Shown here: in pieces, positions 31,138-40,262 of the stretch
Layout of the letters: the number at the start of each line of letters is the position of its first letter
How positions within the stretch are numbered: position 1 is the stretch's first letter
Assembly: GCA_017398485.1 (NCBI GenBank)
Contig: JAFQFY010000077.1
Coordinates: 1 to 57,407 of the forward strand
From: Clostridia bacterium
GTDB taxonomy: Bacteria > Bacillota > Clostridia > Oscillospirales > Acutalibacteraceae
Reading direction: 5' to 3'
DNA length: 57,407 nucleotides
Position numbers and translations under genes: made by a program
Notes under the pieces: model-generated
Databases searched by the model: none
What the model was told of the DNA's origin: nothing
What the model saw: only the letters and a program-made list of their open reading frames with translations

Positions 31138-32928
31138 ATGTCCAAAAGCAAGAATACCCCTCGTTCGCTGTTCATTACGGTCGCCTGCGCACTGCTCGTC
31201 GCGCTGAGCATCGTATGCGGCAAATTTTTGCAGTTTCCCGTCGGTGAGGTACTGCGTTTCAGCTTTGAAAACCTGCCGATCCTGCTCGCCGGTATGGCGT
31301 TCGGTCCCGTGGCAGGCGCCCTCGTCGGCGCGGCGGCGGATCTCATCGGCTGTCTGGCGGTCGGCTATGCCATCAACCCGATCATCACCCTCGGTGCGGT
31401 GACGGTCGGTGCCGTCGGCGGTCTTGTCTATCGCCTCGGCGCCAAGCGTTCGCTGTGCCTGCGCGTGATACTCGCGGTGGCGGCGGCGCACCTGATCGGC
31501 TCGGTAGTCGTTAAGACGGTCGGTTTATCGGCTTTTTATTCAATGCCGCTGTTTTTACTGATGCTGTGGCGCTTGCTCAACTACGCCGTTGTCGGCGCGG
31601 CGGAGGCGACTCTGCTGTGTGCCCTGCTTAAAAATAAGGCGCTTATCACCATGCTGTCGGTCGGCTCGCGCGCCAAAAAACCGATGACCTACGACGAAGC
31701 GGTCGCATATTTGCGCGCGGCAAATCGCGCATTCTGCAAACCGGGATTTGATCGCGTCGCGGCGCTGTGCGCGGCGCTGGGGGATCCGCAGAAGAGCCTG
31801 CGGTGCATTCACGTCACCGGCACCAACGGCAAAGGCTCGTTTTGTGCGATGACCGCGTCGGTCCTGCGCCGTGCCGGCTATAAGGTCGGTGTGTTCAGCA
31901 CCCCTGCCGTTAAGGAATTGCGTGAGAGCCTGTCTGTTAACGGCGAGGCGATCGACCGCGAATCGTTTGCCGCGCTTATCGATGCGTTGCGTCCCTATGC
32001 CGACGCGATGGAGGATAAGCCGACCGAGTTTGAACTGCTCACGGCGGCGGCGTTTTTACATTTTCATCAACAGCGCTGTGATATAGTGGTGTTGGAGGTC
32101 GGCATGGGCGGCCGTCTGGACGCGACGAATATTATTCGTCACCCCTTGCTGTCGGTGATCACCGGCGTGGCGTTGGATCACATGGCGTATTTGGGTGACT
32201 CGGTGGAGTCGATCGCCGCCGAAAAGGCAGGCATCATCAAAGACGCTCGCCCCGTGTTGTACGGCGGCGGCGATGCCGTCTCGGTGATAGCGGCGGCGGC
32301 GCAGGCGGTCGGTTCACCGCTGTATACGGTGGAGTATACTTCGCTTCGCGTCAAGAGTGCGACGCTCGACGGCACGGTGTTTGACCACGACCGCTATACA
32401 GATCTGCACCTGTCCTTGCTCGGCAGTTATCAGCCGCGCAACGCGGCGGTGGTGCTGCGTGCGATGGATATTTTGCGTGCCGAGGGGCTGGATATCTCCG
32501 ACGCGGCGATCCGCGACGGTCTGTCAAGCGCTTCGTTGCCCGCGCGCTTTGAACGGCTCAGCGCCGCACCGCCGATCATTTTTGACGGTGCACACAACGC
32601 CGAGGGCGTTGCCGCGGCGGTGGAGAGTATCCGTCTGTATTTCGGCGAGCAAAAGGTCTACCTGCTCACCGGCGTGTTGCGTGATAAGGACTATCGTGCC
32701 ATCGCGCACAGCCTGTCGACGGTGGCGGCGCGCGCGTTCGTCATCACACCCGATAATCCGCGTGCGCTGGACGCGGAGACCTACGCCGCCCTGCTGGACG
32801 AGCGCGGCGTGCCGTCGCGCGCGTTTGCCGATATCGCGAGCGCCTACCGCGCCGCCGCGGCGCAAGCAAAAGAGGACGGCGTGCCGCTGATCTGCCTCGG
32901 CTCGCTGTATGTATATGCTTCGTTATAA
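31138..32928 (+). CDS. FolT-FolC fusion: folate ECF transporter S component joined to folylpolyglutamate/dihydrofolate synthase
   Basis: One uninterrupted 596-residue frame. Residues 1-175 form a FolT-like S component with about six spans (FITVACALLVALSIVCGKF, GEVLRFSFENLPILLAGMAFGPVAGALVGAAADLIG). Residues 183-596 form a complete FolC: the domain begins at M183 (MTYDEAVAYL), with the ATP loop HVTGTNGKGS (225-234), the VFSTPAVKELRESLSVNGEAI omega-loop, EVGMGGRLDATN, GVALDHMAYLGDS, and the C-terminal FDGAHNAEG and TPDNPRALDAE motifs. The natural reading is that folate is bound in the membrane, passed inward by a shared ECF module and polyglutamylated by the attached enzyme. There is no ribosome site before M183, so separate synthesis is unlikely. 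Start ATG 31138, seven bases after AAAGGAGA; regulated by the THF riboswitch. Confidence 0.93.
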   Translation: MSKSKNTPRSLFITVACALLVALSIVCGKFLQFPVGEVLRFSFENLPILLAGMAFGPVAGALVGAAADLIGCLAVGYAINPIITLGAVTVGAVGGLVYRLGAKRSLCLRVILAVAAAHLIGSVVVKTVGLSAFYSMPLFLLMLWRLLNYAVVGAAEATLLCALLKNKALITMLSVGSRAKKPMTYDEAVAYLRAANRAFCKPGFDRVAALCAALGDPQKSLRCIHVTGTNGKGSFCAMTASVLRRAGYKVGVFSTPAVKELRESLSVNGEAIDRESFAALIDALRPYADAMEDKPTEFELLTAAAFLHFHQQRCDIVVLEVGMGGRLDATNIIRHPLLSVITGVALDHMAYLGDSVESIAAEKAGIIKDARPVLYGGGDAVSVIAAAAQAVGSPLYTVEYTSLRVKSATLDGTVFDHDRYTDLHLSLLGSYQPRNAAVVLRAMDILRAEGLDISDAAIRDGLSSASLPARFERLSAAPPIIFDGAHNAEGVAAAVESIRLYFGEQKVYLLTGVLRDKDYRAIAHSLSTVAARAFVITPDNPRALDAETYAALLDERGVPSRAFADIASAYRAAAAQAKEDGVPLICLGSLYVYASL

Positions 32929-32930
32929 CA

Positions 32931-32965
32931 AAACGCCCCGTGACCGTGGTCACGGGGCGTTTTTC
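32931..32965. terminator. Bidirectional terminator between folT-folC and folD
   Basis: Perfect 15-base-pair stem (32931-32945 with 32948-32962) and T tract. Confidence 0.92.
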
Positions 32966-32973
32966 AGCATTTT

Positions 32974-33816
32974 TCACTCGCCTTTGGCGGCGGTGAGGGT
33001 GTTTTTGAGCAGCATGGCGATGGTCATCGGACCGACGCCGCCCGGCACGGGGGTGATCGCCTCGCACAGCGGCTCGACCGCGTCGAAGTCGACGTCGCCG
33101 CAGAGCTTGCCGTTCTCGTCGCGGTTCATGCCGACGTCGATGACCGTCGCGCCCGGCTTGACCATGTCGGCGGTGACGAATTTCGCCTTGCCGACCGCCG
33201 CGACGAGGATATCTGCCTGACGGCAGACGGCGGCGAGGTCCTTAGTGCGCGAGTGGCAGATGGTGACGGTGCCGTTTTCGTGCAGCAACAGCATGCCCAT
33301 GGGCTTGCCGACGATATTGCTGCGTCCGATGACGACACAGTGTTTACCCTCGACCGAGACGCCTGCGCGGTGGATGAGTTCCATCACGCCGGCAGGGGTG
33401 CAGGGCAGGAATCGGTGATCGCCGATCATGATATGTCCGACGTTCTGCGCGTGGAAAGCGTCGACATCCTTGTCGGGGGAGATGGCGGCGATGACTGCCT
33501 TGTCGTCCAAATGACGCGGCAGAGGAAGCTGGCACAGAATGCCGTGGATGGTCGGGTCGGCGTTGAGCGCCTCGACCTGCGCGAGCAGTTCCTCCTGCGT
33601 GGTGTCGGCCGGCATATTGATCTGCCGCGCATAGAAGCCGACCTCGTCGCACGCTTTGGTCTTATTGCGCACGTAGGTGCAGGATGCCGGATCCTCACCG
33701 ACGAGGATCACCGCCAGACCCGGGGTGATGCCTTTCTTTTTAAGTTCGGTCACTTCTGCGGCGATCTCGCGGCGAATGTCCGCGGCGATCGCTTTTCCGT
33801 CAATTCTCATTGCCAT
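32974..33816 (-). CDS. folD: Methylene-THF dehydrogenase / methenyl-THF cyclohydrolase FolD
   Basis: Bifunctional cytosolic enzyme that interconverts methylene-, methenyl- and formyl-tetrahydrofolate. The 280 residues include [20 protein letters not shown] with the catalytic Lys, the [31 protein letters not shown] signature, [10 protein letters not shown], and the nucleotide-binding [33 protein letters not shown] chose ATG 33814-33816 because GGAGGAAG lies eight bases upstream; the frame remains open to 33885 inside lgt. It overlaps the lgt stop region by 17 bases, so the two are coupled. Folate handling thus sits on both sides of the terminator. Confidence 0.97.
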   Translation of the reverse strand: MAMRIDGKAIAADIRREIAAEVTELKKKGITPGLAVILVGEDPASCTYVRNKTKACDEVGFYARQINMPADTTQEELLAQVEALNADPTIHGILCQLPLPRHLDDKAVIAAISPDKDVDAFHAQNVGHIMIGDHRFLPCTPAGVMELIHRAGVSVEGKHCVVIGRSNIVGKPMGMLLLHENGTVTICHSRTKDLAAVCRQADILVAAVGKAKFVTADMVKPGATVIDVGMNRDENGKLCGDVDFDAVEPLCEAITPVPGGVGPMTIAMLLKNTLTAAKGE

Positions 33817-34750
33817 TGTCTTCTTCCTCCGTTTCGGTCGGTTGTTCGTTTTCGTCGGTTGCGGCGTGTGCGGTGTCGGTCGCAAGCGTCTTGGGCAGAG
33901 CCTGCGTGCGGCGATACAGCGCCAGCAAGGCGATGCCGCCGCCGATGACCGCGAGCACGGCGACCAGTTGGGAGGTCTTCATCGCGCCGATCATCAGGCT
34001 GTCTGTACGGGTGGCTTCGATAAAGAAGCGGCCCAGACCGTACCAGATGGCGTAGCAGCAAAAGATCTGCCCTTTGAATTTATAGAAACGCTTGGAGATG
34101 ACGTGCAACACGACGAAGCCGAGCACACACCACAGCGATTCGTACAGGAATGTTGGATGCACCGGCAGGGTGGTGTCGTAGCCGCTGCCGTGGATGCCGG
34201 CCTGGATCATGTCACCGGTCATCGCCCAGGGCAGATCGGTGTTGCCGCCGAACGCCTCTTGGTTAAAGAAATTGCCCCAGCGTCCCCACGCCTGTCCGAT
34301 AAGGAAACCGATCGAAGCGATGTCCATCATTGCCAGTGGGCTTTGCTTTCGCCAGCGGCAGACCAGCGGGCCGAACAGGAACGCGAAGATGATGCCGCCG
34401 TAGATGCCCAGACCGCCCTTCCAGATCTGTAAGATGGTGATCGGGTCGGCGAGATAGTCGGCGAGATCGGCGGAGAACAACACGTAATACAGCCGCGCGC
34501 CGACGAAGGCGATCGGAATGGTGACGAGGGCGATGTCGATCATCGCGTCCTTGTCGATACCGAAATCCTTGGCGCGATGCAGACCGTACAGGATGGCGAG
34601 CATGATGCCGATGGTGATGAGCACGCCGTACCATTTGATGGTGAACGGCACGCCGAAGAGTTTGAATTGCACGAGGGTATCGTTGAGAAAAAATTTCCAC
34701 CCGAGATTCGGGAATTCTATGTAGTGGGACAGTGTCAACGCAGCGTTCAT
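33800..34750 (-). CDS. lgt: Prolipoprotein diacylglyceryl transferase Lgt
   Basis: Membrane enzyme that adds diacylglycerol to the lipobox Cys of prolipoproteins. The 316 residues have about seven spans, the [21 protein letters not shown] start, [10 protein letters not shown] with the essential Arg, the [10 protein letters not shown] loop, the signature [14 protein letters not shown] and the [10 protein letters not shown] and [17 protein letters not shown] motifs. The C-terminus carries an extra acidic tail ([15 protein letters not shown]). ATG at 34748-34750 with AAAGGATAAG. It would process the four predicted lipoproteins in this window. The 3' end overlaps folD by 17 bases. Confidence 0.97.
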   Translation of the reverse strand: MNAALTLSHYIEFPNLGWKFFLNDTLVQFKLFGVPFTIKWYGVLITIGIMLAILYGLHRAKDFGIDKDAMIDIALVTIPIAFVGARLYYVLFSADLADYLADPITILQIWKGGLGIYGGIIFAFLFGPLVCRWRKQSPLAMMDIASIGFLIGQAWGRWGNFFNQEAFGGNTDLPWAMTGDMIQAGIHGSGYDTTLPVHPTFLYESLWCVLGFVVLHVISKRFYKFKGQIFCCYAIWYGLGRFFIEATRTDSLMIGAMKTSQLVAVLAVIGGGIALLALYRRTQALPKTLATDTAHAATDENEQPTETEEEDNGNEN

Positions 34751-34790
34751 GGAACTTATCCTTTCTATGTAACGGAGAGTGAATCTCCGT

Positions 34791-36056
34791 TTATTCTGCC
34801 TGCGGCAGGACGACCGACAGCGTGCGGTGCTCGACGGGGATGCGCTCGCGCAGCTGGCGCTCGATGTCCTCACAGGTCAGTTTGGCAAGCGCCTGCAATT
34901 CGCTGAGAGGCTCGATGCCGTCGAGTACGTGTCCGAGCACCAGTTCGGCACAGTTGGACGCGTCGTCCAGACCGCCGACGATCTGTCCGTACATCGCCTT
35001 TTTCAGCGAGTCGAAGCGATCGCGCGCGATGCCCTCGGTTTGCAGACGGCGTATCTCCTTGCACACGGCGTCCTCCACCTTTTTCGGGTCGGCGGATTCG
35101 CCGCCGATGAGCCACACGCCGAAATCGGGTCCGTTAAAATACTCGACACCGAACTGGGCGTTGATGAGCCCGTCCTTCATGAGCTGTGCATACAGCGCAC
35201 TGCTCTTGCCGGCGATCAGCTCCGACAGCAGACGCGAACCGGCGATGGTATCGGCGTTATGCGCCATTTTCGGTTCCTTAAAGCCGAGATAGAACAGCGG
35301 CGCCGCCACCGGCATTTTCTCCTCGACGTAGCCCTTGACGACCTCTTTCGGCTCGTCGACCGCAAAGTTAAGCGGCGTCAGCGGCGGCGCAGGACGCAAC
35401 AGCCGATCAGCGGCGTCCATCACCTCGTCGGGTGTGATCTTACCGGCGACCACCAGCACCATATTGTGCAGGTTGTAATAGCGCTCGTAACAGCGATAGA
35501 GCAGCTCCGCGGTGATATTTGCGATTGATTCGACCGTACCGGCGATGTCGATGCGCACGGGGTGATTGCGGTACATCGCCTGCAACAGATTAAACAGCAC
35601 GCAACGGTCGGGATCGTCCTCACACATGCGGATCTCCTGCCCGATGATGCCCTGCTCCTTACGCACCGTTTCCTCGGTGAAATAGGGATGTTGGACGAAA
35701 TCCAGCAGGATTTCCAGCGACGGCAGGATGTTTTCGGTCGCGTGGAACAGATACGCGGTGCGTTCGAAGCTTGTGTAGGCGTTGGCATCGGCGCCGGTCA
35801 CGGCGAAGCGCGTGAAGGCGTCGCCCTCCTCGCTTTCGAAGAGCTTGTGTTCGAGATAGTGCGCGATGCCCTCGGGCAACACCTCAATGCCGCCGTCGGC
35901 GGTGGGCAGGGTGTTGTGCACCGAGCCGTAGCGCGTAGCAAACACGGCGTAGGTCGAGCACGCTTTGGGTTGAGGCCATACGATGATATCCAGACCGCTT
36001 TTGTGAGTCGTGCGATACAGTGTGTCCTTGGTCATGGGATTTTGAAAGGCTTGCAT
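34791..36056 (-). CDS. M16-family zinc peptidase, active-type subunit (YmfH-like)
   Basis: A 421-residue insulinase-like peptidase. The inverted zinc motif HYLEH lies at about residues 66-70 (GIAHYLEHKLFE), and the distal Glu is in KEQGIIGQEIRM; the VTGADANAYTSFERTAYLFHA motif also fits. In Bacillus the YmfF/YmfH pair has this arrangement. Start: I prefer the ATG at 36054-36056, eight bases after AAAGGAG, over the GTG at 36065, which touches the ribosome site. It follows the inactive-type partner with its stop overlapping the leader. The role is probably processing of small exported peptides, by analogy only. Confidence 0.9.
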   Translation of the reverse strand: MQAFQNPMTKDTLYRTTHKSGLDIIVWPQPKACSTYAVFATRYGSVHNTLPTADGGIEVLPEGIAHYLEHKLFESEEGDAFTRFAVTGADANAYTSFERTAYLFHATENILPSLEILLDFVQHPYFTEETVRKEQGIIGQEIRMCEDDPDRCVLFNLLQAMYRNHPVRIDIAGTVESIANITAELLYRCYERYYNLHNMVLVVAGKITPDEVMDAADRLLRPAPPLTPLNFAVDEPKEVVKGYVEEKMPVAAPLFYLGFKEPKMAHNADTIAGSRLLSELIAGKSSALYAQLMKDGLINAQFGVEYFNGPDFGVWLIGGESADPKKVEDAVCKEIRRLQTEGIARDRFDSLKKAMYGQIVGGLDDASNCAELVLGHVLDGIEPLSELQALAKLTCEDIERQLRERIPVEHRTLSVVLPQAE

Positions 36057-36061
36057 GGCGC

Positions 36062-37348
36062 TCACTCCTTTGCGGCGGTGTCGTCCGTGATGGGACGCAG
36101 TAGGTAGGCGGAATCAAAATGCACCTGCTTGGCGACGCGGCACACGTCCTCACGCGTGACGGCGAGCAGCTCGCTGATCGCCTGCTCGGGCGTGAAATAG
36201 CGGTCGTACAGCGTCTGACCGACGGTCCACAATTCGCGGTCGGCAGGCGTTTCGTTCATGGAGGTGAAGCGCTGGATGAGCGCACGGCGCGCCGCCTCCA
36301 GCTCGTCGTCGGAGAAGTTGCCCTCGCGTATGGCGTCGAGCTGCTTGAGCACCTCTTCACGCGTGCGCGCGGCGTCGGCGGCCTCCACGCCGCTGTCGAC
36401 GAGGATGACGCCTTGAAAACGGTCGTAGGAGGACGAACAATAGTAGCAGAGACTCTGCTCCTCACGCACGTGGCGGAACAACAGTGAGGACGGGCAACCG
36501 CCCCACAGCGTGTTCATCAGCCGCGCCGCCATCACCGCGCCGTTCGGCTCGGCGGCGGCCACGCGGAAGCCGAGCACCAGCTTGGCTTGCCGCAAGGACA
36601 TCTCCTCGGTCTTTTCGCTCTCTTTCATCACGTAGGTGCTGTCCGGCGCCATGCGCACGGCACGGCGCGACGGCAGAGAGGCGAAGCGCGCCTCGATGGA
36701 TTTGATGAGCGCCGTCGGCAGTTCGTCGCCCTGATAGATCCAGTGGATGCGCGCGCAGGACAGCAACGTTTCGCGTGCCTCGGCCGCGGCCGACGGTGTC
36801 AGGGCGCCGACTGTTTCGAGCGTGCCGCCGGGGTTGACACTGTACGCCTCGTCGGGGCAAAGCAGTTTTTCGCATTGTTGGCGCGCATACAGGCGCTTAT
36901 TGTTGATCTCGCTTTGCAGACGCTCGATAAGACAGCGCTGCTCGCGTACAAAATCTGTTTTGGTAAACGCGCCGTCTTCGAACAGAGGATCAAACAGCAT
37001 GTCGAGCAATAATTCGGCGCAATCCTGCGCAAGCTCCTCCCCGTCAAAGGTGTAGCGTGCGCGCAAAAAGCCCGTCGAGAAGGTGAGCAGCTGCCACTGC
37101 CCGACGCGCTCGACGGCGGTGTGGATGGACGCACCGTAGAGCTCGTCGAGGCGTTCAACCACGGCCGCGAGGGTGGGATAGCGACGGCTGCTGTGGGTGA
37201 GCAGACCCGGCAGGATGGCGTATTGTGCCGCCGTGGATTCGGCGAGCGGCACGCTCATGACCGCGGTCAGTCGTCCGGTGCGGTAGTGATCCCCCGACAG
37301 GTGAACGAGGGTCATATCGTGTTTTAACGGGATGATCTTCGGTTGCAT
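36062..37348 (-). CDS. M16-family peptidase-like protein lacking the zinc motif (YmfF-like)
   Basis: A 428-residue partner of the active M16 enzyme. The fold is clear (VPLAESTAAQYAILPGLL, YTFDGEELAQDCAELLLDMLFDPLFEDGAFTKTDFVREQRCLIERL, and the C-terminal LWGGCPSSLLFRHVREEQSLCYYCSSSYDRFQGVILVDSGV), but at the place of HXXEH the sequence reads LLTHSSRRYP, so it cannot bind zinc in the usual way. In known pairs the inactive subunit helps form the chamber. ATG at 37346-37348 with AAGGAGA upstream. It is the first gene of a probable four-gene run ending with folD. Confidence 0.9.
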   Translation of the reverse strand: MQPKIIPLKHDMTLVHLSGDHYRTGRLTAVMSVPLAESTAAQYAILPGLLTHSSRRYPTLAAVVERLDELYGASIHTAVERVGQWQLLTFSTGFLRARYTFDGEELAQDCAELLLDMLFDPLFEDGAFTKTDFVREQRCLIERLQSEINNKRLYARQQCEKLLCPDEAYSVNPGGTLETVGALTPSAAAEARETLLSCARIHWIYQGDELPTALIKSIEARFASLPSRRAVRMAPDSTYVMKESEKTEEMSLRQAKLVLGFRVAAAEPNGAVMAARLMNTLWGGCPSSLLFRHVREEQSLCYYCSSSYDRFQGVILVDSGVEAADAARTREEVLKQLDAIREGNFSDDELEAARRALIQRFTSMNETPADRELWTVGQTLYDRYFTPEQAISELLAVTREDVCRVAKQVHFDSAYLLRPITDDTAAKE

Positions 37349-37488
37349 AGTTGAATCTCCTTGCGATAGCTTGCCACTTTCTGTCAGGAAAGCAGAACGG
37401 CATCGGCGTTCGGTGCGGTGGGAATTGATAGGTTTCGCGCATCGGGGAACGGCTCCTTTTTTCATTAGGCTGTCCCCGTCGGTGCGGT

Positions 37489-38208
37489 TTATGCGTTGTG
37501 CAGGCGTTTGAGCAGGGCGGCGGTGATGTCGCCGGCAAGCTGTCCGACGTAGCTTTCGAGTTCGTCGAACGACACGTTGGCCTGCTTTTCCGCGAGATCG
37601 GATATGGTGCGCAAAATGATGAACGGCACGCCGTTGTCGACGGCGACCTGCGCGATGGCGGCGCCCTCCATCTCGGCGGCGGCGGCACCGAACTGCGTCA
37701 CGAGCTGCGTTTTGAGTGCGCTGTCGTCGACGAAGATATCGCCCGAGGCGATGGTACCGATGATTGCCTTGCTTTCCTTCGGAAGCACTTCGCGTGCGGC
37801 GTCAAGAGCCAGCTCGACAAGCGTACGGTCGGCGGTGAACACGGTCGCGACCGAGTCGTCCTCACCGCGCATATAGCCGCGCGCGTGTCCGAACGCGGTC
37901 AGGTCGAAGTCGTGTTGCAGAGCGCCTGTGGCGACTACGAGGTCTTTGACCTCCAAGCGCGCGTCCAGACCGCCTGCCATGCCGGTGTTGATTAAGGTAT
38001 CGACCTCGAAGCGATCGATGAGGATCTGTGCGGTGGTGGCGGCGGCGACCTTACCGATGCCGCTTTGCACCACGACCGCGTCACAGCCGGCGAGCCGACC
38101 GCGCACGAAGATACGACCGGCCACCGTGTGGGTGGTCGGCTTTTCGAGCCGCGCGATGAGATGGCGCACCTCGGAATCCATGGCGCCGATAATACCGATC
38201 GTATTCAT
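37489..38208 (-). CDS. mtnN: 5'-methylthioadenosine/S-adenosylhomocysteine nucleosidase
   Basis: Splits methylthioadenosine and S-adenosylhomocysteine to free adenine, a step in the methyl cycle and methionine salvage. The 239 residues begin with IGIIGAMDSEVRHLI (active-site Glu), continue with VVQSGIGKVAAATTAQILIDRF, NTGMAGGLDARLEVKDLVVAT, the MEGAAIAQVA motif with the substrate-binding Met-Glu, and FIILRTISDLAEK with the catalytic Asp. It is a standard-length family member. The 140-base gap to the M16 gene carries no clear terminator. Confidence 0.96.
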   Translation of the reverse strand: MNTIGIIGAMDSEVRHLIARLEKPTTHTVAGRIFVRGRLAGCDAVVVQSGIGKVAAATTAQILIDRFEVDTLINTGMAGGLDARLEVKDLVVATGALQHDFDLTAFGHARGYMRGEDDSVATVFTADRTLVELALDAAREVLPKESKAIIGTIASGDIFVDDSALKTQLVTQFGAAAAEMEGAAIAQVAVDNGVPFIILRTISDLAEKQANVSFDELESYVGQLAGDITAALLKRLHNA

Positions 38209-38241
38209 GTTCTTACCGTCCTTGTTTCTGCGTTTTTTAAA

Positions 38242-38270
38242 AGTTTACCATATTTTTATGAAGAGTGCAA
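38242..38270 (-). promoter_or_regulatory. Promoter of mtnN
   Basis: On the minus strand: TTGCAC (38265-38270), 17-base spacer, TAAACT (38242-38247). Confidence 0.75.
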
Positions 38271-38288
38271 TGTTTTTTGGTGCGATAC

Positions 38289-38318
38289 TTGCGAGGGGGT
38301 GTTCGGCTGTGATAAAAT
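38289..38318 (+). promoter_or_regulatory. Probable promoter of the YgjP-like gene
   Basis: TTGCGA (38289-38294), 18-base spacer, TAAAAT (38313-38318), 31 bases before the start codon. Confidence 0.6.
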
Positions 38319-38349
38319 AGGGGTGATAAAACAAAAAAGGGGGAGTAGT

Positions 38350-38871
38350 ATGGCGGAATATACGCTCGTTCGCTCGTCACGACGCACCATGAGTTTGGAG
38401 ATCACGGTGGATTTGCGTGTGCTTGTGCGAGCGCCGTTTCTATGCTCGAAGCGAGAGATCGATCGCTTTGTCACCGCGCATGCAGACTGGATTGAAAAGC
38501 ACGTCGCCATACAGCGCCGCCGCAACGAAGAGGAGGCGGCGCGGCAGGTATCTCCCGAGGAAGAGATGCGCCTGCGTGCACTCGCGCAGAGCGTGATTCC
38601 GTTGCGCGTGGCGTATTACAGCGAGGTCATGGGGCTTGTGCCGACAGGGGTGCGCATCACCTCGGCGCGTAAGCGGTTTGGCAGTTGCAGCAGTAAAAAC
38701 AGCCTGTGCTTTTCATGGCGGTTGATGCAATATTCGCTTGAGGCGATTGATTATGTGGTGGTGCACGAGCTGGCGCATATCCGCCACCACGATCACAGCG
38801 CGGCGTTTCATGCGCTGGTGGAGAGTGTTTTACCTGATCACCGCGCGCGGCGCGCTTTGTTGCGTGGTTGA
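38350..38871 (+). CDS. YgjP/DUF45-like zinc metallopeptidase
   Basis: A 173-residue protein of the YgjP-like (M48-related, DUF45) group. It has an N-terminal beta region (YTLVRSSRRTMSLEITVDLRVLVRAP), the family KRFGSCSSKNSLCFSWRL motif and the zinc site VVHELAHIRHHDHSAAFH, in which HELAH supplies two His and the downstream His the third. Family members are usually a little longer (about 230), with the missing part at the N-terminus. ATG at 38350 has AAGGGGGAG upstream; the frame stays open far upstream but across mtnN. Function in the cell is unknown; some relatives act on protein-DNA or SUMO-like substrates in eukaryotes, which may not apply here. Confidence 0.88.
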   Translation: MAEYTLVRSSRRTMSLEITVDLRVLVRAPFLCSKREIDRFVTAHADWIEKHVAIQRRRNEEEAARQVSPEEEMRLRALAQSVIPLRVAYYSEVMGLVPTGVRITSARKRFGSCSSKNSLCFSWRLMQYSLEAIDYVVVHELAHIRHHDHSAAFHALVESVLPDHRARRALLRG

Positions 38872-38897
38872 CAGACGCTTGTGAAATAGATTATAAT
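38868..38897 (+). promoter_or_regulatory. Promoter of the lipoprotein/two-component operon
   Basis: TTGACA (38868-38873), 18-base spacer, TATAAT (38892-38897). The -35 hexamer contains the TGA stop codon (38869-38871) of the YgjP-like gene. Both hexamers match the consensus. Confidence 0.92.
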
Positions 38898-38937
38898 ATA
38901 GGGTAGTACAAAAACATACAGACGGGAGGGTCGTGCC

Positions 38938-40248
38938 GTGAAAAAGAGAGTTCGTTATTCGCTGCTTGTGACGGTGCTGGCCGTCCTGTTTTTGTTTAGC
39001 GGCTGCAGTATGGATGTGGAGCAGTTTCTTCGCCCGCCGCAGACGCAGGGCGAACAGCAGGCGGTACAGCAGGCGCTGGAAACCTACATCCACGACAGCG
39101 GTCAAAACGGCACCGGCTACACGCTGTGCTATCCCGTTGAGGGACAGCATACCGCGGCGTTCGTGCTGTGCGACGCTCACGGCAACCCGATTGCCAACGA
39201 CGACGAAAGTGCCGCCTTGGCGCTGGCATTTTACACGCTCGGCCCATCGCAGGGTGATACGCATATCAACATGCTGCGCCGCGAGGAAGACGAGTGGGTG
39301 TCGGTGGCAGACGTTGTCGGCGCGTCCTCGGATATTTTGCAGGTCGCGTTCGGCGACCTGGACGGTAACGGAACGGCGGAACTTATCACAGGCTGGGATA
39401 CCTATAACAGCCGCGACCATCACATGAAGATCTTTTCCATTGAAAAGAGTCTGACGACGCTGTCGGACGATCGGCTATATACGCGTCTGTTCGTCGGCAA
39501 CCTTACCGCAGACGGTCGGGACAGCGTGCTGTTGTTGCGTATCGCCGCGAACAACGCGGTGTATGCCTCGCTCGAAACGATGCAGGACGGCCTGCTGACG
39601 AGCCTCGGCCGTGTGTGGTTGGACGGACAGATCCAACAGATCAACGCCATGACCTTATGCCGTCTGGCGGATAACGTCCACGGTTTGTATATTGACGCCA
39701 TTAAAGGCACGGATACGGCGATCACGGAATTGGTGTATTACGACGCTGAAGGTCTGCACGCGCCGTTTTGCGATCAACTGAGCATGGTTAACACCGTCAC
39801 GGCGCGTCCGGCAGGCTTCATTATGCGCGACGTGGACGGCGACGCGATGATCGAGATCCCGTCCTGCACGCTGTTGCCGTCGTATGCGGCGGGCGAGAGC
39901 GTGGCGGATTATGCCTATCGCACGGATTGGTCTGCGTGGGACTATGCGCGCGGCGAGTGGGCGGTGGATATGAGCACCGTCATGAACGCCGCCGACGGCT
40001 ATTTCGTGGTGCTCAACGACCAGTGGCGCGACCGCGTCACCACCACGTATGACGCCGTGGGGAGAGAACTTACCCTCGTGGCAGACGACGAGCCGCTGAT
40101 GCATTTGCGCGTCGTGTCCGAGGATGAGAGCGATTACGAGCTGTTATTTGAGCCGTCGGAGGGCTACGGCGGTTGTGAGGTCCGGTTCGACGGACAACGG
40201 CTGGATATCGACACCGTGCGGTATATGGTGTCCAGATTGGAAGGCTGA
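38938..40248 (+). CDS. Lipoprotein with FG-GAP-like repeat, first gene of two-component operon
   Basis: A 436-residue predicted lipoprotein (GTG start; lipobox FSGC, Cys23). A Gln-rich spacer follows. Around residues 135-150 there is VAFGDLDGNGTAELITGWDT, an FG-GAP/VCBS-type motif with Asp/Asn-rich calcium-binding spacing, and a second degenerate copy (FVGNLTADGRDSVLLLRI) about 40 residues on; a third at MRDVDGDAMIEIPS. This suggests a beta-propeller-like outer domain. It precedes a response regulator and sensor kinase by 14 bases, so it may be an accessory sensor, but that is inferred. RBS GGGAGGG. Confidence 0.82.
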   Translation: MKKRVRYSLLVTVLAVLFLFSGCSMDVEQFLRPPQTQGEQQAVQQALETYIHDSGQNGTGYTLCYPVEGQHTAAFVLCDAHGNPIANDDESAALALAFYTLGPSQGDTHINMLRREEDEWVSVADVVGASSDILQVAFGDLDGNGTAELITGWDTYNSRDHHMKIFSIEKSLTTLSDDRLYTRLFVGNLTADGRDSVLLLRIAANNAVYASLETMQDGLLTSLGRVWLDGQIQQINAMTLCRLADNVHGLYIDAIKGTDTAITELVYYDAEGLHAPFCDQLSMVNTVTARPAGFIMRDVDGDAMIEIPSCTLLPSYAAGESVADYAYRTDWSAWDYARGEWAVDMSTVMNAADGYFVVLNDQWRDRVTTTYDAVGRELTLVADDEPLMHLRVVSEDESDYELLFEPSEGYGGCEVRFDGQRLDIDTVRYMVSRLEG

Positions 40249-40262
40249 AAGGAGTGAGTGCC

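Noticed and set aside
31600..31750. A frameshift or missing stop that artificially joined FolT and FolC
   Set aside because: The frame is open throughout, both domains are complete in the same frame, and no ribosome site lies before M183; the fusion is taken as real, subject to resequencing.
37349..37488. Short upstream frame with AAAGGAG and ATGCGC before the M16 gene
   Set aside because: It runs on out of frame deep into the M16 gene, has no own stop signal nearby and no recognisable product; a leader peptide cannot be excluded but is unsupported.
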